Shown here piece after piece: positions 34,357-43,263 of a stretch of 64,000 nucleotides of DNA. This DNA comes from Alphaproteobacteria bacterium (GTDB lineage Bacteria; Pseudomonadota; Alphaproteobacteria; ATCC43930; CGMCC-115725), in assembly GCA_028871455.1 (NCBI GenBank), contig JAGWNF010000010.1:38223-102222 (forward strand). The letters run 5' to 3'. The position numbers were made by a program, and so were the translations under genes. The notes beneath the pieces were generated by a model. The model worked only from the letters and a program-made list of their open reading frames with translations. It did no database searches and was not told the DNA's origin. The first letter of the stretch is position 1, and each line of letters opens with the position of its first letter.

Positions 34357-35751
34357 TTAGGCTCCCAGAGCCTTTACAATCTCCTCGCACATCTTCTTGG
34401 CATCACCGAACAACATCATCGTGTTGTCGCGGAAGAAGAGCTCGTTTTCGACACCGGCGTAACCCGACGCCATCGAGCGCTTCACGAACAGCACGGTCTT
34501 CGCCTTTTCGACGTCGAGAATCGGCATGCCGTAAATCGCCGACTTGGGATCGGTCTTGGCGGCCGGATTGGTGACGTCGTTGGCGCCGATGACGAAGGCG
34601 ACGTCGGTCGACGCAAAGTCGCGATTGATTTCCTCGAGTTCGAACACCTCGTCGTAGGGCACGTTGGCCTCGGCCAACAGGACGTTCATATGGCCCGGCA
34701 TACGGCCCGCCACCGGATGGATGGCGTAACGCACGCTGACCCCTTCTTTCTTGAGAATGTCGGCCATCTCCTTGAGCGCATGTTGCGCCTGGGCCACGGC
34801 CATGCCGTAGCCCGGCACGATGATCACCGAGCTCGCGTTCTTGAGGATGAACGCCGCGTCGTCGGCGCTGCCCGACTTGACGGCCTTGTCGCCCATTGCG
34901 CCAGCCGCCACCGCGCCGCCTTCGGTGCCGAAACCGCCCAGAATCACGTTGAAGATCGAGCGGTTCATCCCCTTGCACATGATGTAGGAGAGGATGGCGC
35001 CCGAGGAGCCGACCAGCGCGCCGGTGATGATCAGCAGCGAGTTGGCGAGTGTGAAGCCGATGCCGCAGGCCGCCCAGCCCGAATAGCTGTTCAGCATTGA
35101 GATCACCACCGGCATGTCGGCGCCGCCGATCGGCACAATCAGCAGCAGGCCGAGGAGCAGCGACAATCCGACGATCGCCCAGAATGTGACGGCGAGCTGC
35201 GCCATCACGAACCAGACGATCAGGCCCACCAGAACGAATCCGAGCAGCGCGTTGAGCACATGCTGTCCGGGGAAGACCAGCGGCTTGCCCGTGATCAGCC
35301 CCTGCAGCTTGCCGAACGCAATGATCGAGCCGGTGAAGGTGATGGCGCCGATCGCGGTGCCGAGGCTCATCTCGATCAGGCTGTGCGCCTGGATGGCGCC
35401 GAGCTCGCCGATGCCGTAGGCGGCCGGCGCGTAGAAGGCGGCGGTCGCAACGCAGACTGCCGCGAGGCCGACCAGGCTGTGGAAGGCGGCGACGAGCTGC
35501 GGCAGCGCCGTCATCTGGATCTTGAGCGCGATGAAGGTGCCGATCGTGCCGCCGATGACGATGCCGGCGGCAATGACGCCGTAACTGACGACGCCCGGCG
35601 AAGCCAGCGTCGTACCGACGGCGATCACCATGCCGACGATGCCGTAGATGTTGCCACCGCGCGCCGTTTCCGGCGACGACAGGCCGCGCAGCGCCATGAT
35701 GAAGCAGATGCTGGCGAGCAGATAAAGCAGCGCCGCAAGATTCGCGGTCAT
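34357..35751 (-). CDS. pntB: NAD(P) transhydrogenase subunit beta
   Basis: This 464-residue inner-membrane subunit has about 9 membrane segments and an NADP-binding domain III. It carries the proton channel and domain III, with [24 protein letters not shown] at the start, [17 protein letters not shown] and a C-terminal [29 protein letters not shown] and [10 protein letters not shown]. The ATG at 35751 overlaps the pntAB stop. With PntAA and PntAB it couples proton import to NADPH formation. Confidence 0.95.
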   Translation of the reverse strand: MTANLAALLYLLASICFIMALRGLSSPETARGGNIYGIVGMVIAVGTTLASPGVVSYGVIAAGIVIGGTIGTFIALKIQMTALPQLVAAFHSLVGLAAVCVATAAFYAPAAYGIGELGAIQAHSLIEMSLGTAIGAITFTGSIIAFGKLQGLITGKPLVFPGQHVLNALLGFVLVGLIVWFVMAQLAVTFWAIVGLSLLLGLLLIVPIGGADMPVVISMLNSYSGWAACGIGFTLANSLLIITGALVGSSGAILSYIMCKGMNRSIFNVILGGFGTEGGAVAAGAMGDKAVKSGSADDAAFILKNASSVIIVPGYGMAVAQAQHALKEMADILKKEGVSVRYAIHPVAGRMPGHMNVLLAEANVPYDEVFELEEINRDFASTDVAFVIGANDVTNPAAKTDPKSAIYGMPILDVEKAKTVLFVKRSMASGYAGVENELFFRDNTMMLFGDAKKMCEEIVKALGA

Positions 35752-36068
35752 TTGCCGGCCTTCTCCTTGGGCGTTTTCTTCTTGAACATTTGGAGCATGC
35801 GCTGGGTGACGATGAAGCCGCCGAAGATATTGACCGACGCCAGCGTCACCGCGGCGAAACCCATCGCCTTGGAGAAGCTGATGCCGCCCGGTCCGGCGGC
35901 GATCAGGGCGCCGACGATGATCACCGACGAAATGGCGTTGGTGACGCTCATCAGCGGCGAATGCAGCGCCGGCGTGACGCGCCAGACCACGTAATAGCCC
36001 ACGAACACCGCCAGCACGAAGACGGTGAGAAAGAATACGAAGACGTCGGCGTGCGCGCCGGTTTCCAT
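35748..36068 (-). CDS. pntAB: NAD(P) transhydrogenase subunit alpha part 2
   Basis: This 106-residue membrane subunit has three membrane segments. It includes [30 protein letters not shown] and [19 protein letters not shown], the normal PntAB pattern. It is separate from the soluble NAD-binding half, as in many alphaproteobacteria. Its stop overlaps the pntB start (ATGA), and it starts 3 bases after the pntAA stop. Confidence 0.95.
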   Translation of the reverse strand: METGAHADVFVFFLTVFVLAVFVGYYVVWRVTPALHSPLMSVTNAISSVIIVGALIAAGPGGISFSKAMGFAAVTLASVNIFGGFIVTQRMLQMFKKKTPKEKAGK

Positions 36069-36071
36069 CGC

Positions 36072-37199
36072 TCAACCTCCCGCCAGTTGCGGATGGACGA
36101 CCTTGCCGCCGCGCGTCAGCAGGCTCGCCTTCACGATATCGTCGTTCTCGTCGATCACGAGCGCCTTGTCCTTGCCGACGATGAGGCCGAGGAAGGCAAA
36201 AAGATTGCGGGCATAGAGCGCGCTGGCGTCGACGGCGATGCGCGCCGGCATGTTGCTGTGGCCGATGATCGCGACGCCGTTCGCCGTGGTGACGGTCTCG
36301 TCGGGCTTGCTGCCTTCGACGTTGCCGCCCTGCTCGACCGCGATGTCGACAATAACCGAGCCCGCGCGCATTACGCCGAGCATCTCCTTGGTGATCAGGA
36401 TCGGCGCTTTATGGCCGGGGATCAGCGCGGTGCAGATGACGATATCGATCTTCTTCAAGGCCTCGGTGACGTGCACGCGCTGTCGCCGCGTGAAATCCTC
36501 GCTCGCCTCCTTGGCATAGCCGCCCGCCGTCTCCATCGCCTTCATCGCCTCGAGGTCGACGGCCAGGAAGGTGGCGCCGAGGCTCTCGACCTGCTCCTTG
36601 GCGGCATAGCGCACATCCGTCGCCGAGACCACGCCGCCGAGCCGACGCGCGGTGGCGATCGCCTGCAATCCGGCGACGCCGGCGCCCATCACCAGCACGC
36701 GCGCCGGCGGCACGGTGCCCGCTGCCGTCATCATCATCGGCATGGCGCGACCGAAATAATCCGCCGCGTCCAGCACCGCCTTGTAGCCGGCCAAGTTTGC
36801 CTGGCTCGACAGCACGTCCATCGCCTGCGCGCGCGTGATGCGCGGCACGAGCTCCATCGCGAACGTGGTCAGGCCGGCCTTGGCATAGGCCGGAATTTCG
36901 TCCTTGTGCTGTAGCGGCGCGAGCATGCCGACAAGAACAGCGCCCGACTTCATCGCCTTGATTTCGTCGGCCGACGGTCGCTGCACCTTGAGCACGATTT
37001 CTGCGCCCAGCGCCGCCGCGGCATCGCCGAGTTGTGCGCCCGAAGCGGCATAGGCGTCGTCCGGAAAAGCCGCACCGGCACCGGCGCCGCGCTCGACGAC
37101 CACGACGTGGCTCTGGCCAACAAGGCGCTTCGCGGTATCGGGGGACGCCGCCACCCGGCGCTCGCCGGGCCGACGCTCTTTCGGTACGCCGATGATCAT
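36072..37199 (-). CDS. pntAA: NAD(P) transhydrogenase subunit alpha part 1
   Basis: This 375-residue soluble NAD-binding subunit has MIIGVPKERRPGERRVAASP at the start, then LSSQANLAGYKAVLDAA, VMGAGVAGLQAIATARRLG (Rossmann), TDVR, and EQGGNVEGS in the C-terminal half. The ATG at 37199 fits the family N-terminus; a longer open frame extends upstream only as a shadow. First gene of the pntAA-AB-B operon, transcribed leftwards. Confidence 0.95.
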   Translation of the reverse strand: MIIGVPKERRPGERRVAASPDTAKRLVGQSHVVVVERGAGAGAAFPDDAYAASGAQLGDAAAALGAEIVLKVQRPSADEIKAMKSGAVLVGMLAPLQHKDEIPAYAKAGLTTFAMELVPRITRAQAMDVLSSQANLAGYKAVLDAADYFGRAMPMMMTAAGTVPPARVLVMGAGVAGLQAIATARRLGGVVSATDVRYAAKEQVESLGATFLAVDLEAMKAMETAGGYAKEASEDFTRRQRVHVTEALKKIDIVICTALIPGHKAPILITKEMLGVMRAGSVIVDIAVEQGGNVEGSKPDETVTTANGVAIIGHSNMPARIAVDASALYARNLFAFLGLIVGKDKALVIDENDDIVKASLLTRGGKVVHPQLAGG

Positions 37200-37299
37200 T
37201 CGGTAATACGCTCCCTTGCCGCCCTTGTTTGCATACCAAGGCAGCGCGGCGACACAATGCCGTGCTGCACCCGCTTTCTCAAGATTTTTTGACCCGCGA

Positions 37300-37539
37300 C
37301 TATTTGACCAATTGCTCGGCGTGACGGAGGTCGTCGGCGCAGAGCTGCGTGCGGCCGCTCTTGTCGTCGGCCTGCGCCTTGGCGAGCAGCAATTCGAGTT
37401 CGCGCTGCTTCGCCGGATCGTCGAGCGCGGCGGCGCGCGTCCGCATCGCCGCGATCTCTTGCGTGCAGTCGGCGTGCGCGGGCACGCTAAAGCTCGCCAG
37501 CAGCGCCGTGGCGGCAAGCATCAGCAGCGCTCTTCTCAT
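37300..37539 (-). CDS. Small exported protein, function unknown
   Basis: This frame encodes 79 residues: a signal peptide (about 1-23, ending in SVPAHA), then DCTQEIAAMRTRAAALDDPAKQRE..., helical, with cysteines at about positions 25 and 67 that could form a disulfide. No family is recognised. It lies upstream of pntAA by 100 bases and may be expressed separately. The gene is transcribed divergently from the ECF sigma gene. Confidence 0.65.
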   Translation of the reverse strand: MRRALLMLAATALLASFSVPAHADCTQEIAAMRTRAAALDDPAKQRELELLLAKAQADDKSGRTQLCADDLRHAEQLVK

Positions 37540-37646
37540 GGCTCTCCCCCGAAATTAAGATGATGGCGATCCGTCAGCGGGTGCTTCGCCGCGTACGGGC
37601 CGCTTCCAGCCACCACGGATGGTAGCGGGCGTCTCGGCACCCCCAA

Positions 37647-37671
37647 GGAATAATTCAAATTCGGACCCGTT
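37647..37671 (+). promoter_or_regulatory. EcfG-type promoter before the ECF sigma gene
   Basis: GGAAT (37647-37651) and CGTT (37668-37671) are 16 bases apart, close to the alphaproteobacterial general-stress consensus GGAAC-N16-17-CGTT. Transcription would begin around 37678, right at the upstream ATG, which argues that translation starts further down. The call rests on pattern alone. Confidence 0.45.
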
Positions 37672-37677
37672 GTCACC

Positions 37678-38247
37678 ATGTCAGGCTCGATCGAGCATCC
37701 CGGCCCTGCGGGGGCTAGGGCGGTGAGCGTGTCGTTCAGCGATCAGCTCGTCGCCGTTCTGCCCAGGCTGCGGCGGTTCGCGCGCGGCCTGACCGGTTCC
37801 GCCGTCGAAGCGGACGACCTTGTCCAAGCGGCGTGCGAGCGGGCGCTGTCCCGCGCGCATCAGTTCCAGGCGGGCACGCGCTTCGACAGTTGGATGTTTC
37901 GCATCGTGCAGACAGTCTGGATCGACCAGCTGCGCGCGCGCGAGACACGGCGGACCGAAGGCGAGGAGGAGGCGCTGGGTGCGGGGACCGACGAGCCGAT
38001 ACGGCGGGTCGAGGCCCGATTGGCGCTGCGCGAGGTGCAGTCGGCGATCACCGCCTTGCCCGCGGAGCAACGCCTGGCCTTGCTGCTCGTGACGGTTGAA
38101 GGTTTGAGTTACAGGGAAGCGGCGGAGGTCGCCGGGGTGCCGGTGGGCACCATCATGAGTCGGTTGGCGCGGGCGCGGATGGCGCTGGTCGCGAAGCTTG
38201 GTGGTGATGCTCTCCGGGGGAGTACGGAAGATGTTAAAGCCGAATGA
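37678..38247 (+). CDS. ECF-family RNA polymerase sigma factor
   Basis: This gene encodes up to 189 residues with sigma-2 (VEADDLVQAACERAL, FDSWMFRIVQTVWID) and sigma-4 (ALPAEQRLALLLVTVEGLSYREAAEVAGVPVGTIMSRLARAR) regions. Extracytoplasmic-function sigma factors direct stress regulons. The ATG at 37678 has no ribosome-binding site and lies at the predicted transcription start; GTG 37729 (8 bases after AGGG) gives VSFSDQL..., a more usual start. The partner anti-sigma gene overlaps the end by 17 bases. Confidence 0.88.
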   Translation: MSGSIEHPGPAGARAVSVSFSDQLVAVLPRLRRFARGLTGSAVEADDLVQAACERALSRAHQFQAGTRFDSWMFRIVQTVWIDQLRARETRRTEGEEEALGAGTDEPIRRVEARLALREVQSAITALPAEQRLALLLVTVEGLSYREAAEVAGVPVGTIMSRLARARMALVAKLGGDALRGSTEDVKAE

Positions 38248-39088
38248 CGAGATTCTGATCGCCTATCTCGACGGCGAACTGGGCGAGCGTGAAACCCTGG
38301 AGGTCATGAGCGCGCTGGCGCGCGATGGTGATCTCCGTGCCCACGCCGATCGCCTGAACGCCAGCGCTCGCCTGATCCGAGCCGCCTACGACGATGTGCT
38401 GCGCGACGTGGTTCCCGCGCGGCTGATTGCGGCGGCGCGCGGCGAGCGCGGCCTGACAACACTGCAACGCGCGCTGGCGCGGCTCGCGCGGTGGCGCGCC
38501 GCGCTCGGCGAACGTCCCTGGTGGATCGGGGTGCCGGTTGTGGCGTCGTTGCTCGGCCTGATGATCGGCGGCGGCCTCGGCTACCTCGCCGGCACCGAGC
38601 AGAACGCGAGTCTGGCCGCGCAGCAGGACTTGCTCGCGGTCAATGCCGGCGCCGACTGGCTCGACAACGTCGCCGGCTATCACAAGCTGCTCATCAAGGC
38701 TGGCAGCAACGACCGGGCGTTGATGGACGTGCCGGCCGATACTTCAGGCGACACGCTGCACAAGGCCGGTCAGCTGCCGCCGAATTTGCGGCTGCCGAAT
38801 CTCAAGCCGTGGAGCCTGCAATTCCAGGGCGCGCGTTTCCTGGTGATCGACGGCCAGCCGGCGACGCAGCTTTTCTACACGACGGACAACAAGAACCTGG
38901 GAGCGCTGACCTTCGTCGAGGCGGTCTCGACCAAGCCGGATTTGGCGCCGACCTTCGATCGACGCGATGGCCTCAATGTTCTTTACTGGCGTCACCACGG
39001 ACACGCTTACGCGCTCGTCGGTACGGCCGATATTGGCTATCTCTGGAACATCTACAACGACATTGCTTGGCAGCTCGACGCGATCTAG
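38231..39088 (+). CDS. Anti-sigma factor (membrane)
   Basis: This 285-residue protein has a short N-terminal cytoplasmic domain (DEILIAYLDGELGERE, the anti-sigma fingerprint of RsiW/ChrR-like families but without the zinc His/Cys set), then one membrane segment (about 97-122) and a periplasmic C-terminal domain with LVIDGQPATQLFYTTD and LNVLYWRHHGHAYALVG. It would hold the upstream sigma factor at the membrane until a stress signal arrives. The ATG 38231 follows GGGGGAG and overlaps the sigma gene. Confidence 0.85.
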   Translation: MLKPNDEILIAYLDGELGERETLEVMSALARDGDLRAHADRLNASARLIRAAYDDVLRDVVPARLIAAARGERGLTTLQRALARLARWRAALGERPWWIGVPVVASLLGLMIGGGLGYLAGTEQNASLAAQQDLLAVNAGADWLDNVAGYHKLLIKAGSNDRALMDVPADTSGDTLHKAGQLPPNLRLPNLKPWSLQFQGARFLVIDGQPATQLFYTTDNKNLGALTFVEAVSTKPDLAPTFDRRDGLNVLYWRHHGHAYALVGTADIGYLWNIYNDIAWQLDAI

Positions 39089-39147
39089 GCGGCGTGACGG
39101 ATCGGACGCAGCATCGCGCTCGCCGCGCGGACAATCGGATCCTGAGG

Positions 39148-40203
39148 CTAAGGCGTCAGCATGGCGCGGCCGTGGATGCGACCGGCGCGAAGGTCTTCCA
39201 GCGTCTCATTGACGTGCGTCAATGGCCGCTCGATCAGGGGCATTGTCTCGACGCGGCCCGAGGCGACTAGGTCCATCACCTCGCGGAATTCGGCGAGCGT
39301 ACCGACCAGCATGCCCTCGATCGTGATCACGCGGATCGGCAATAACGGCAGCGATAGTGTCCGTTCGCCTCCCATGAGGCCGACGATGACGTACTTGCCG
39401 CCGCGCGTCAGCATGTCGGTGCCGAGTTGTGCCGTCTCACTCGAGCCGACGAGGTCGATCGCCGCGGCGACCGAGCCGTCGGCAACCGCGCGGATGGCGC
39501 GGCCGGGTTTTTCGCCCCGCGGATCGACGGCAGCGAGCGCGCCGGCAGCGAGCGCCGCGTCGCGTTTCTTGGCGTCGATCTCGACGACGATGGCGCCCTT
39601 GCCGCCGAGTGCCTTGAGCAGCTTGAGGCACATCAGGCCGAGGCCGCCGGCGCCGAAGATCAGGATCGGTTGCGCGGTGAACGTCGCGGCACCGACGCGT
39701 TTCAGCGCCGCGTAGGTCGTGAGACCCGAGCAGGCATAGGGCGCGGCGATCTGCGGTGCCAAACAGCCGAGCGGATAGAGATAGCGTGAATGCGGCACGA
39801 TCACATAGTCGGCATAGCCGCCGGGCTGACGGATGCCCAGCGTGCGCGCGTCGTTGCACAGGTGCTCGTTGCCCGCGCGACAGGCTGCGCATTGACCGCA
39901 ACCGATCCAGGGATAGGCGACATAGCCATCACCCGGTCGGACGCCCTTGGCGTCGGGACCGGCTGCGACGACCGCGCCGGCGATCTCGTGTCCCATCGTG
40001 ATCGGCGGCGTGATGCCGCGCTCCGACAGGACCAGGCGCTTGCCGCCACCGAGTTCGTAGTAGCCGTCGTGCAGGTGGAGGTCGCTATGACAGACACCGG
40101 CGGCGAGGATCTTCAGCAGCACCTCGGTGCCTTTCGGCTGCGGTGTCGGTGTCTCGATTGCGGCGAGCGGTTTGCCGAATTCAGTCAGAACGTAGCTTTT
40201 CAT
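39148..40203 (-). CDS. Zinc-dependent alcohol dehydrogenase
   Basis: This 351-residue medium-chain dehydrogenase has the catalytic zinc ligands (GVCHSD, GHEIAG) and the four structural-zinc cysteines in CGQCAACRAGNEHLC. The NAD-binding motif is GAGGLGLMCLKL. It belongs to the AdhA/AdhP-like group that oxidises primary or secondary alcohols; the real substrate is unknown. The N-terminus MKSYVLTEFGKPL fits the family. It is convergent with the anti-sigma gene across 59 bases. Confidence 0.9.
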   Translation of the reverse strand: MKSYVLTEFGKPLAAIETPTPQPKGTEVLLKILAAGVCHSDLHLHDGYYELGGGKRLVLSERGITPPITMGHEIAGAVVAAGPDAKGVRPGDGYVAYPWIGCGQCAACRAGNEHLCNDARTLGIRQPGGYADYVIVPHSRYLYPLGCLAPQIAAPYACSGLTTYAALKRVGAATFTAQPILIFGAGGLGLMCLKLLKALGGKGAIVVEIDAKKRDAALAAGALAAVDPRGEKPGRAIRAVADGSVAAAIDLVGSSETAQLGTDMLTRGGKYVIVGLMGGERTLSLPLLPIRVITIEGMLVGTLAEFREVMDLVASGRVETMPLIERPLTHVNETLEDLRAGRIHGRAMLTP

Positions 40204-40321
40204 GTACGGCCTCGCGGTTTTTGCGGCGAGCTTAGTCCGCCGCGCCGCTGCCGCAAAAGATGATTTCCGCGTCCGGTCGCGCTATAGAGGCGCCACGCAT
40301 CATGGGGATTCGCATCACCGC

Positions 40322-41308
40322 ATGACCGTCCTCGTCACCGGCGCCGCCGGTTTCATCGGCTATCACGTCTCGGCGGCGCTGCTAGCGCGCGGCGAGCGAG
40401 TGATCGGCGTCGACAATCTCAATCCGTATTACTCGGTGGCGCTGAAGCGCGCGCGGCTGAAGCAGCTCCAGGCGCACAAGCGCTTCGCATTCCATCGCGT
40501 CGAGCTGGCGCGGCCCGGTCGCCTCGAGGCATTGGTCAAGCGCGCGCGCGGAGTCGATCGCGTCGTGCATCTCGCCGCGCAGGCGGGCGTGCGCTATTCG
40601 CTCGACCATCCGCGGGCCTATGTCGAGTCGAATCTCGTCGCGCAGCTCGAGGTGATGGAGACGTGCCGCGCGCTCAACGGGCTCAAGCATTTTGTCTATG
40701 CCAGTTCGTCTTCGGTCTATGGCCGAAACGCCAAGCTGCCGTTTGCCGAAGACGACCGCGTCGAGACCCCGCAATCGCTCTATGCCGCGACCAAGCGCGC
40801 CGACGAGCTGATGGCCTATTGCTACGCGCATCTCTACCGCATGCCGACGACCGGCCTGCGGTTCTTCACGGTCTACGGGCCCTGGGGGCGGCCCGACATG
40901 GCCTATTGGCTGTTTGCCGAGGCGATCGAGCGGGGCAAGCCGATCAAGCTGTTCAACGAGGGCCGCATGCGCCGCGATTTCACCTACATCGACGATGTGG
41001 TCGAGGGCGTTCTCGCGGCGCTGGATCGGCCGCCCGCGGATGGCGGACCGGACGCGCCACCGCACCAACTCTATAACCTCGGCAACAACCGGGCGGAGGA
41101 TCTCGATCGCTTCGTATCGGCGCTTGAGCGCGCATTAGGCAAGACCGCCAAGCGCCAATATCTGCCGATGCAGAAAGGAGATGTGCCGGCGACCTACGCC
41201 GACGTCACGGCCGCTCGGCGCGACCTCAGCTTCGCGCCGCGAACCGCCATCGACGAGGGATTACGCCGCTTCGTCGACTGGTATCGCGACTATCACAAGC
41301 GGCGCTGA
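40322..41308 (+). CDS. UDP-glucuronate 4-epimerase-like NAD-dependent epimerase
   Basis: This 328-residue extended SDR has VLVTGAAGFIGYHV, YASSSSVYG, the catalytic YAATKRADELM, and LRFFTVYGPWGRPDMA, the last two typical of UDP-glucuronate 4-epimerases that make UDP-galacturonate. Ugd and Uxs genes at 47.5-49.9 kb provide and use UDP-glucuronate, so this gene probably belongs to the same polysaccharide sugar supply. The ATG follows a GCATCACCG leader without an obvious strong ribosome-binding site. Confidence 0.85.
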   Translation: MTVLVTGAAGFIGYHVSAALLARGERVIGVDNLNPYYSVALKRARLKQLQAHKRFAFHRVELARPGRLEALVKRARGVDRVVHLAAQAGVRYSLDHPRAYVESNLVAQLEVMETCRALNGLKHFVYASSSSVYGRNAKLPFAEDDRVETPQSLYAATKRADELMAYCYAHLYRMPTTGLRFFTVYGPWGRPDMAYWLFAEAIERGKPIKLFNEGRMRRDFTYIDDVVEGVLAALDRPPADGGPDAPPHQLYNLGNNRAEDLDRFVSALERALGKTAKRQYLPMQKGDVPATYADVTAARRDLSFAPRTAIDEGLRRFVDWYRDYHKRR

Positions 41309-41310
41309 GC

Positions 41311-41328
41311 CGGCGCGCTTGCGCGCCG
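41311..41328 (+). terminator. GC-rich hairpin between convergent genes
   Basis: CGGCGC (41311-41316) pairs with GCGCCG (41323-41328) across a 6-base loop, between the epimerase stop and the acyl-CoA synthetase stop. There is no T-run, so it is at best a weak bidirectional terminator. Confidence 0.35.
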
Positions 41329-41329
41329 C

Positions 41330-43120
41330 TTATCCTGCCGGTCTGTCATAGAGCGCGACAATGGCGTCGCCATAAACCTGCCGAATGACGTGACGCCGGA
41401 TTTTGAGCGTCGGCGTCATCTGGTGGTTGGCCGTGGTGAAGGGTTCGCCGGTGATGATGAAGCGACGAATGCGCTCGAACGGCGCCAGGCTTTCGTTCGC
41501 GCGCGTCACCGCGGTTGCGACCGCTTGGCGTATTTCCGGCCGATCGGTGATCGGCAGGTCCGACGGACAGTTGCGTTTAGTGACCTCGTCGATGAGATGT
41601 TGGCTCGGCACCAGCACGGCGACGAGGTAGGGCTGGCGGTCGCCGGCGACCATCGCCTGGCCGATTTCCGGTTGTAGCGTCAGGCAGCCCTCGATGCGCG
41701 CCGGGGCCACCATGTCGCCGCCCGATGTCTTGATGAAGTCCTTCTTGCGGTCGGTGATCACCAGAAAACCTTCACCGTCGAGGTGGCCGACATCGCCGGT
41801 GTGCAGCCACCCGCCGTCGAGCGCGCGTGCCGTCGCCGCCGGATCGTTCCAATAGCCTTTCATCACGTTCTCGCCCCGCACCAGGATCTCTCCGTCCTCG
41901 GCGAAGCCGATTTCGACGCCGAGCACCGGCAGGCCGACGGTGTCGATCTTGATGTGGTCGGGCGGATTGGCGCTGATCACCGGCGCGGCTTCGGTCTGAC
42001 CGTAGCCTTGCAGCAGGCGGAGGCCGAGCGCCAGAAAGAACCGGCCAATTTCGGGATTGAGCGCGGCGCCGCCCGAGACCATCGCCTTGAGCCGGCCGCC
42101 GAAGCGGGCCGCGAGCTTGCGGCGCACCAGGATGTCAAGCACCGTGTCCTCGAGGCGCTCGATCAGATTTAGGCCGGTGGGACGCTCATAGCGCTTGCGG
42201 CCGAGCGCCAGCGCCGCGAAGAATAGCTTCGCGCGTGTGCCGCCCTCGCGTTCGACGGCACGCAGGATGCGTTGGTGAAAGGCTTCGTAGAGCCGCGGTA
42301 CCGCCGTCATGATGGTCGGCCGCGCTTCGAGCAGGTTGGCGGCGAGCGTGTCGGCGCCTTCGGCGAAATAGATTTCAGCGCCGAGCGAGACCGGAAACAT
42401 CATGCCGGCGGTGTGCTCGTAGGAATGCGACAGCGGCAGGAACGACAGAAAAACCTCGTGGCCGAGTCCGACCTTTTCGAGGAGAGCGAAGGCCGAACGG
42501 CAGTTGGTCAGAATGTTGCCGTGGGTCGTCATCACACCTTTCGGCGCACCGCCAGTGCCGGATGTGTAGATGAGGCAGGCAATGTCGTCGCGATCTATGG
42601 CGCCGATCCACTCCTCGGCCGCACGCGACGACTCGGCGCCCAGTTCGCAGACGGCGTGCCACGAGTGCAACTCGGCGCGCGAGGGTGTCTCGGCGGCTGG
42701 CTCGATCGTCACCACGCAACCGACGCTGGATGCCTGCGCCACCGCCGGCAGCACGCGGCGCGCCAGCGCGGCGGTCGAGACGATCACCGCCCTGGCGCCG
42801 CAGTTGTTCATGACATGGGCGTAATCTTCGACGGTGTGCGTGGTGTAGGCCGGCACCGTGATCGCACCCGCGCTCATGATCGCGAAATCGGCGATCACCC
42901 ATTCGGGACGATTCTCCGCCACCAACACGACACGGTCGCCGCGTTCGACGCCGAGCGCGCGCAATCCTTGGGCGAGATCGGAAACCTGCTGCCGCGCCGC
43001 GCGCCAGCTCAGGGCGCGATAGGCACCGGCGTGCTTCGCCCACAGGAACGGCCGATCGCCTTGACGCGCCGCTTCGGCAAAAAACATCGCGGCGAGGTTG
43101 GGGCAGCTGTGGTAATCCAT
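41330..43120 (-). CDS. Long-chain acyl-CoA synthetase (AMP-forming)
   Basis: This 596-residue ANL enzyme of the FadD15 type activates fatty acids. Motifs are IYTSGTGGAPKGVMTTHGN (P-loop), FLPLSHSYEHT, GYGQTEAAPVISAN, DGGWLHTGDVGHLD and ITDRKKDFIKTSGG. The canonical TSGTTG is TSGTGG here. The C-terminal lysine-bearing region LKIRRHVIRQVYG is unusual but complete. The acyl-CoA synthetase at 26853 is broken, so this may be one of several family members in this genome. Confidence 0.9.
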   Translation of the reverse strand: MDYHSCPNLAAMFFAEAARQGDRPFLWAKHAGAYRALSWRAARQQVSDLAQGLRALGVERGDRVVLVAENRPEWVIADFAIMSAGAITVPAYTTHTVEDYAHVMNNCGARAVIVSTAALARRVLPAVAQASSVGCVVTIEPAAETPSRAELHSWHAVCELGAESSRAAEEWIGAIDRDDIACLIYTSGTGGAPKGVMTTHGNILTNCRSAFALLEKVGLGHEVFLSFLPLSHSYEHTAGMMFPVSLGAEIYFAEGADTLAANLLEARPTIMTAVPRLYEAFHQRILRAVEREGGTRAKLFFAALALGRKRYERPTGLNLIERLEDTVLDILVRRKLAARFGGRLKAMVSGGAALNPEIGRFFLALGLRLLQGYGQTEAAPVISANPPDHIKIDTVGLPVLGVEIGFAEDGEILVRGENVMKGYWNDPAATARALDGGWLHTGDVGHLDGEGFLVITDRKKDFIKTSGGDMVAPARIEGCLTLQPEIGQAMVAGDRQPYLVAVLVPSQHLIDEVTKRNCPSDLPITDRPEIRQAVATAVTRANESLAPFERIRRFIITGEPFTTANHQMTPTLKIRRHVIRQVYGDAIVALYDRPAG

Positions 43121-43263
43121 CGGTTCCCGAATCGACGCCGAGCAGGCTCGCGGGCCCCAGCGAAATACAGGGCTTACGCCTTGGCGTCAATTTCCCGGTG
43201 ACCCACCTAATGAGGGGCGGCCCGGTCCAAGGGCGCAAGTACAAGATAAGGACGAGGCAGCAC

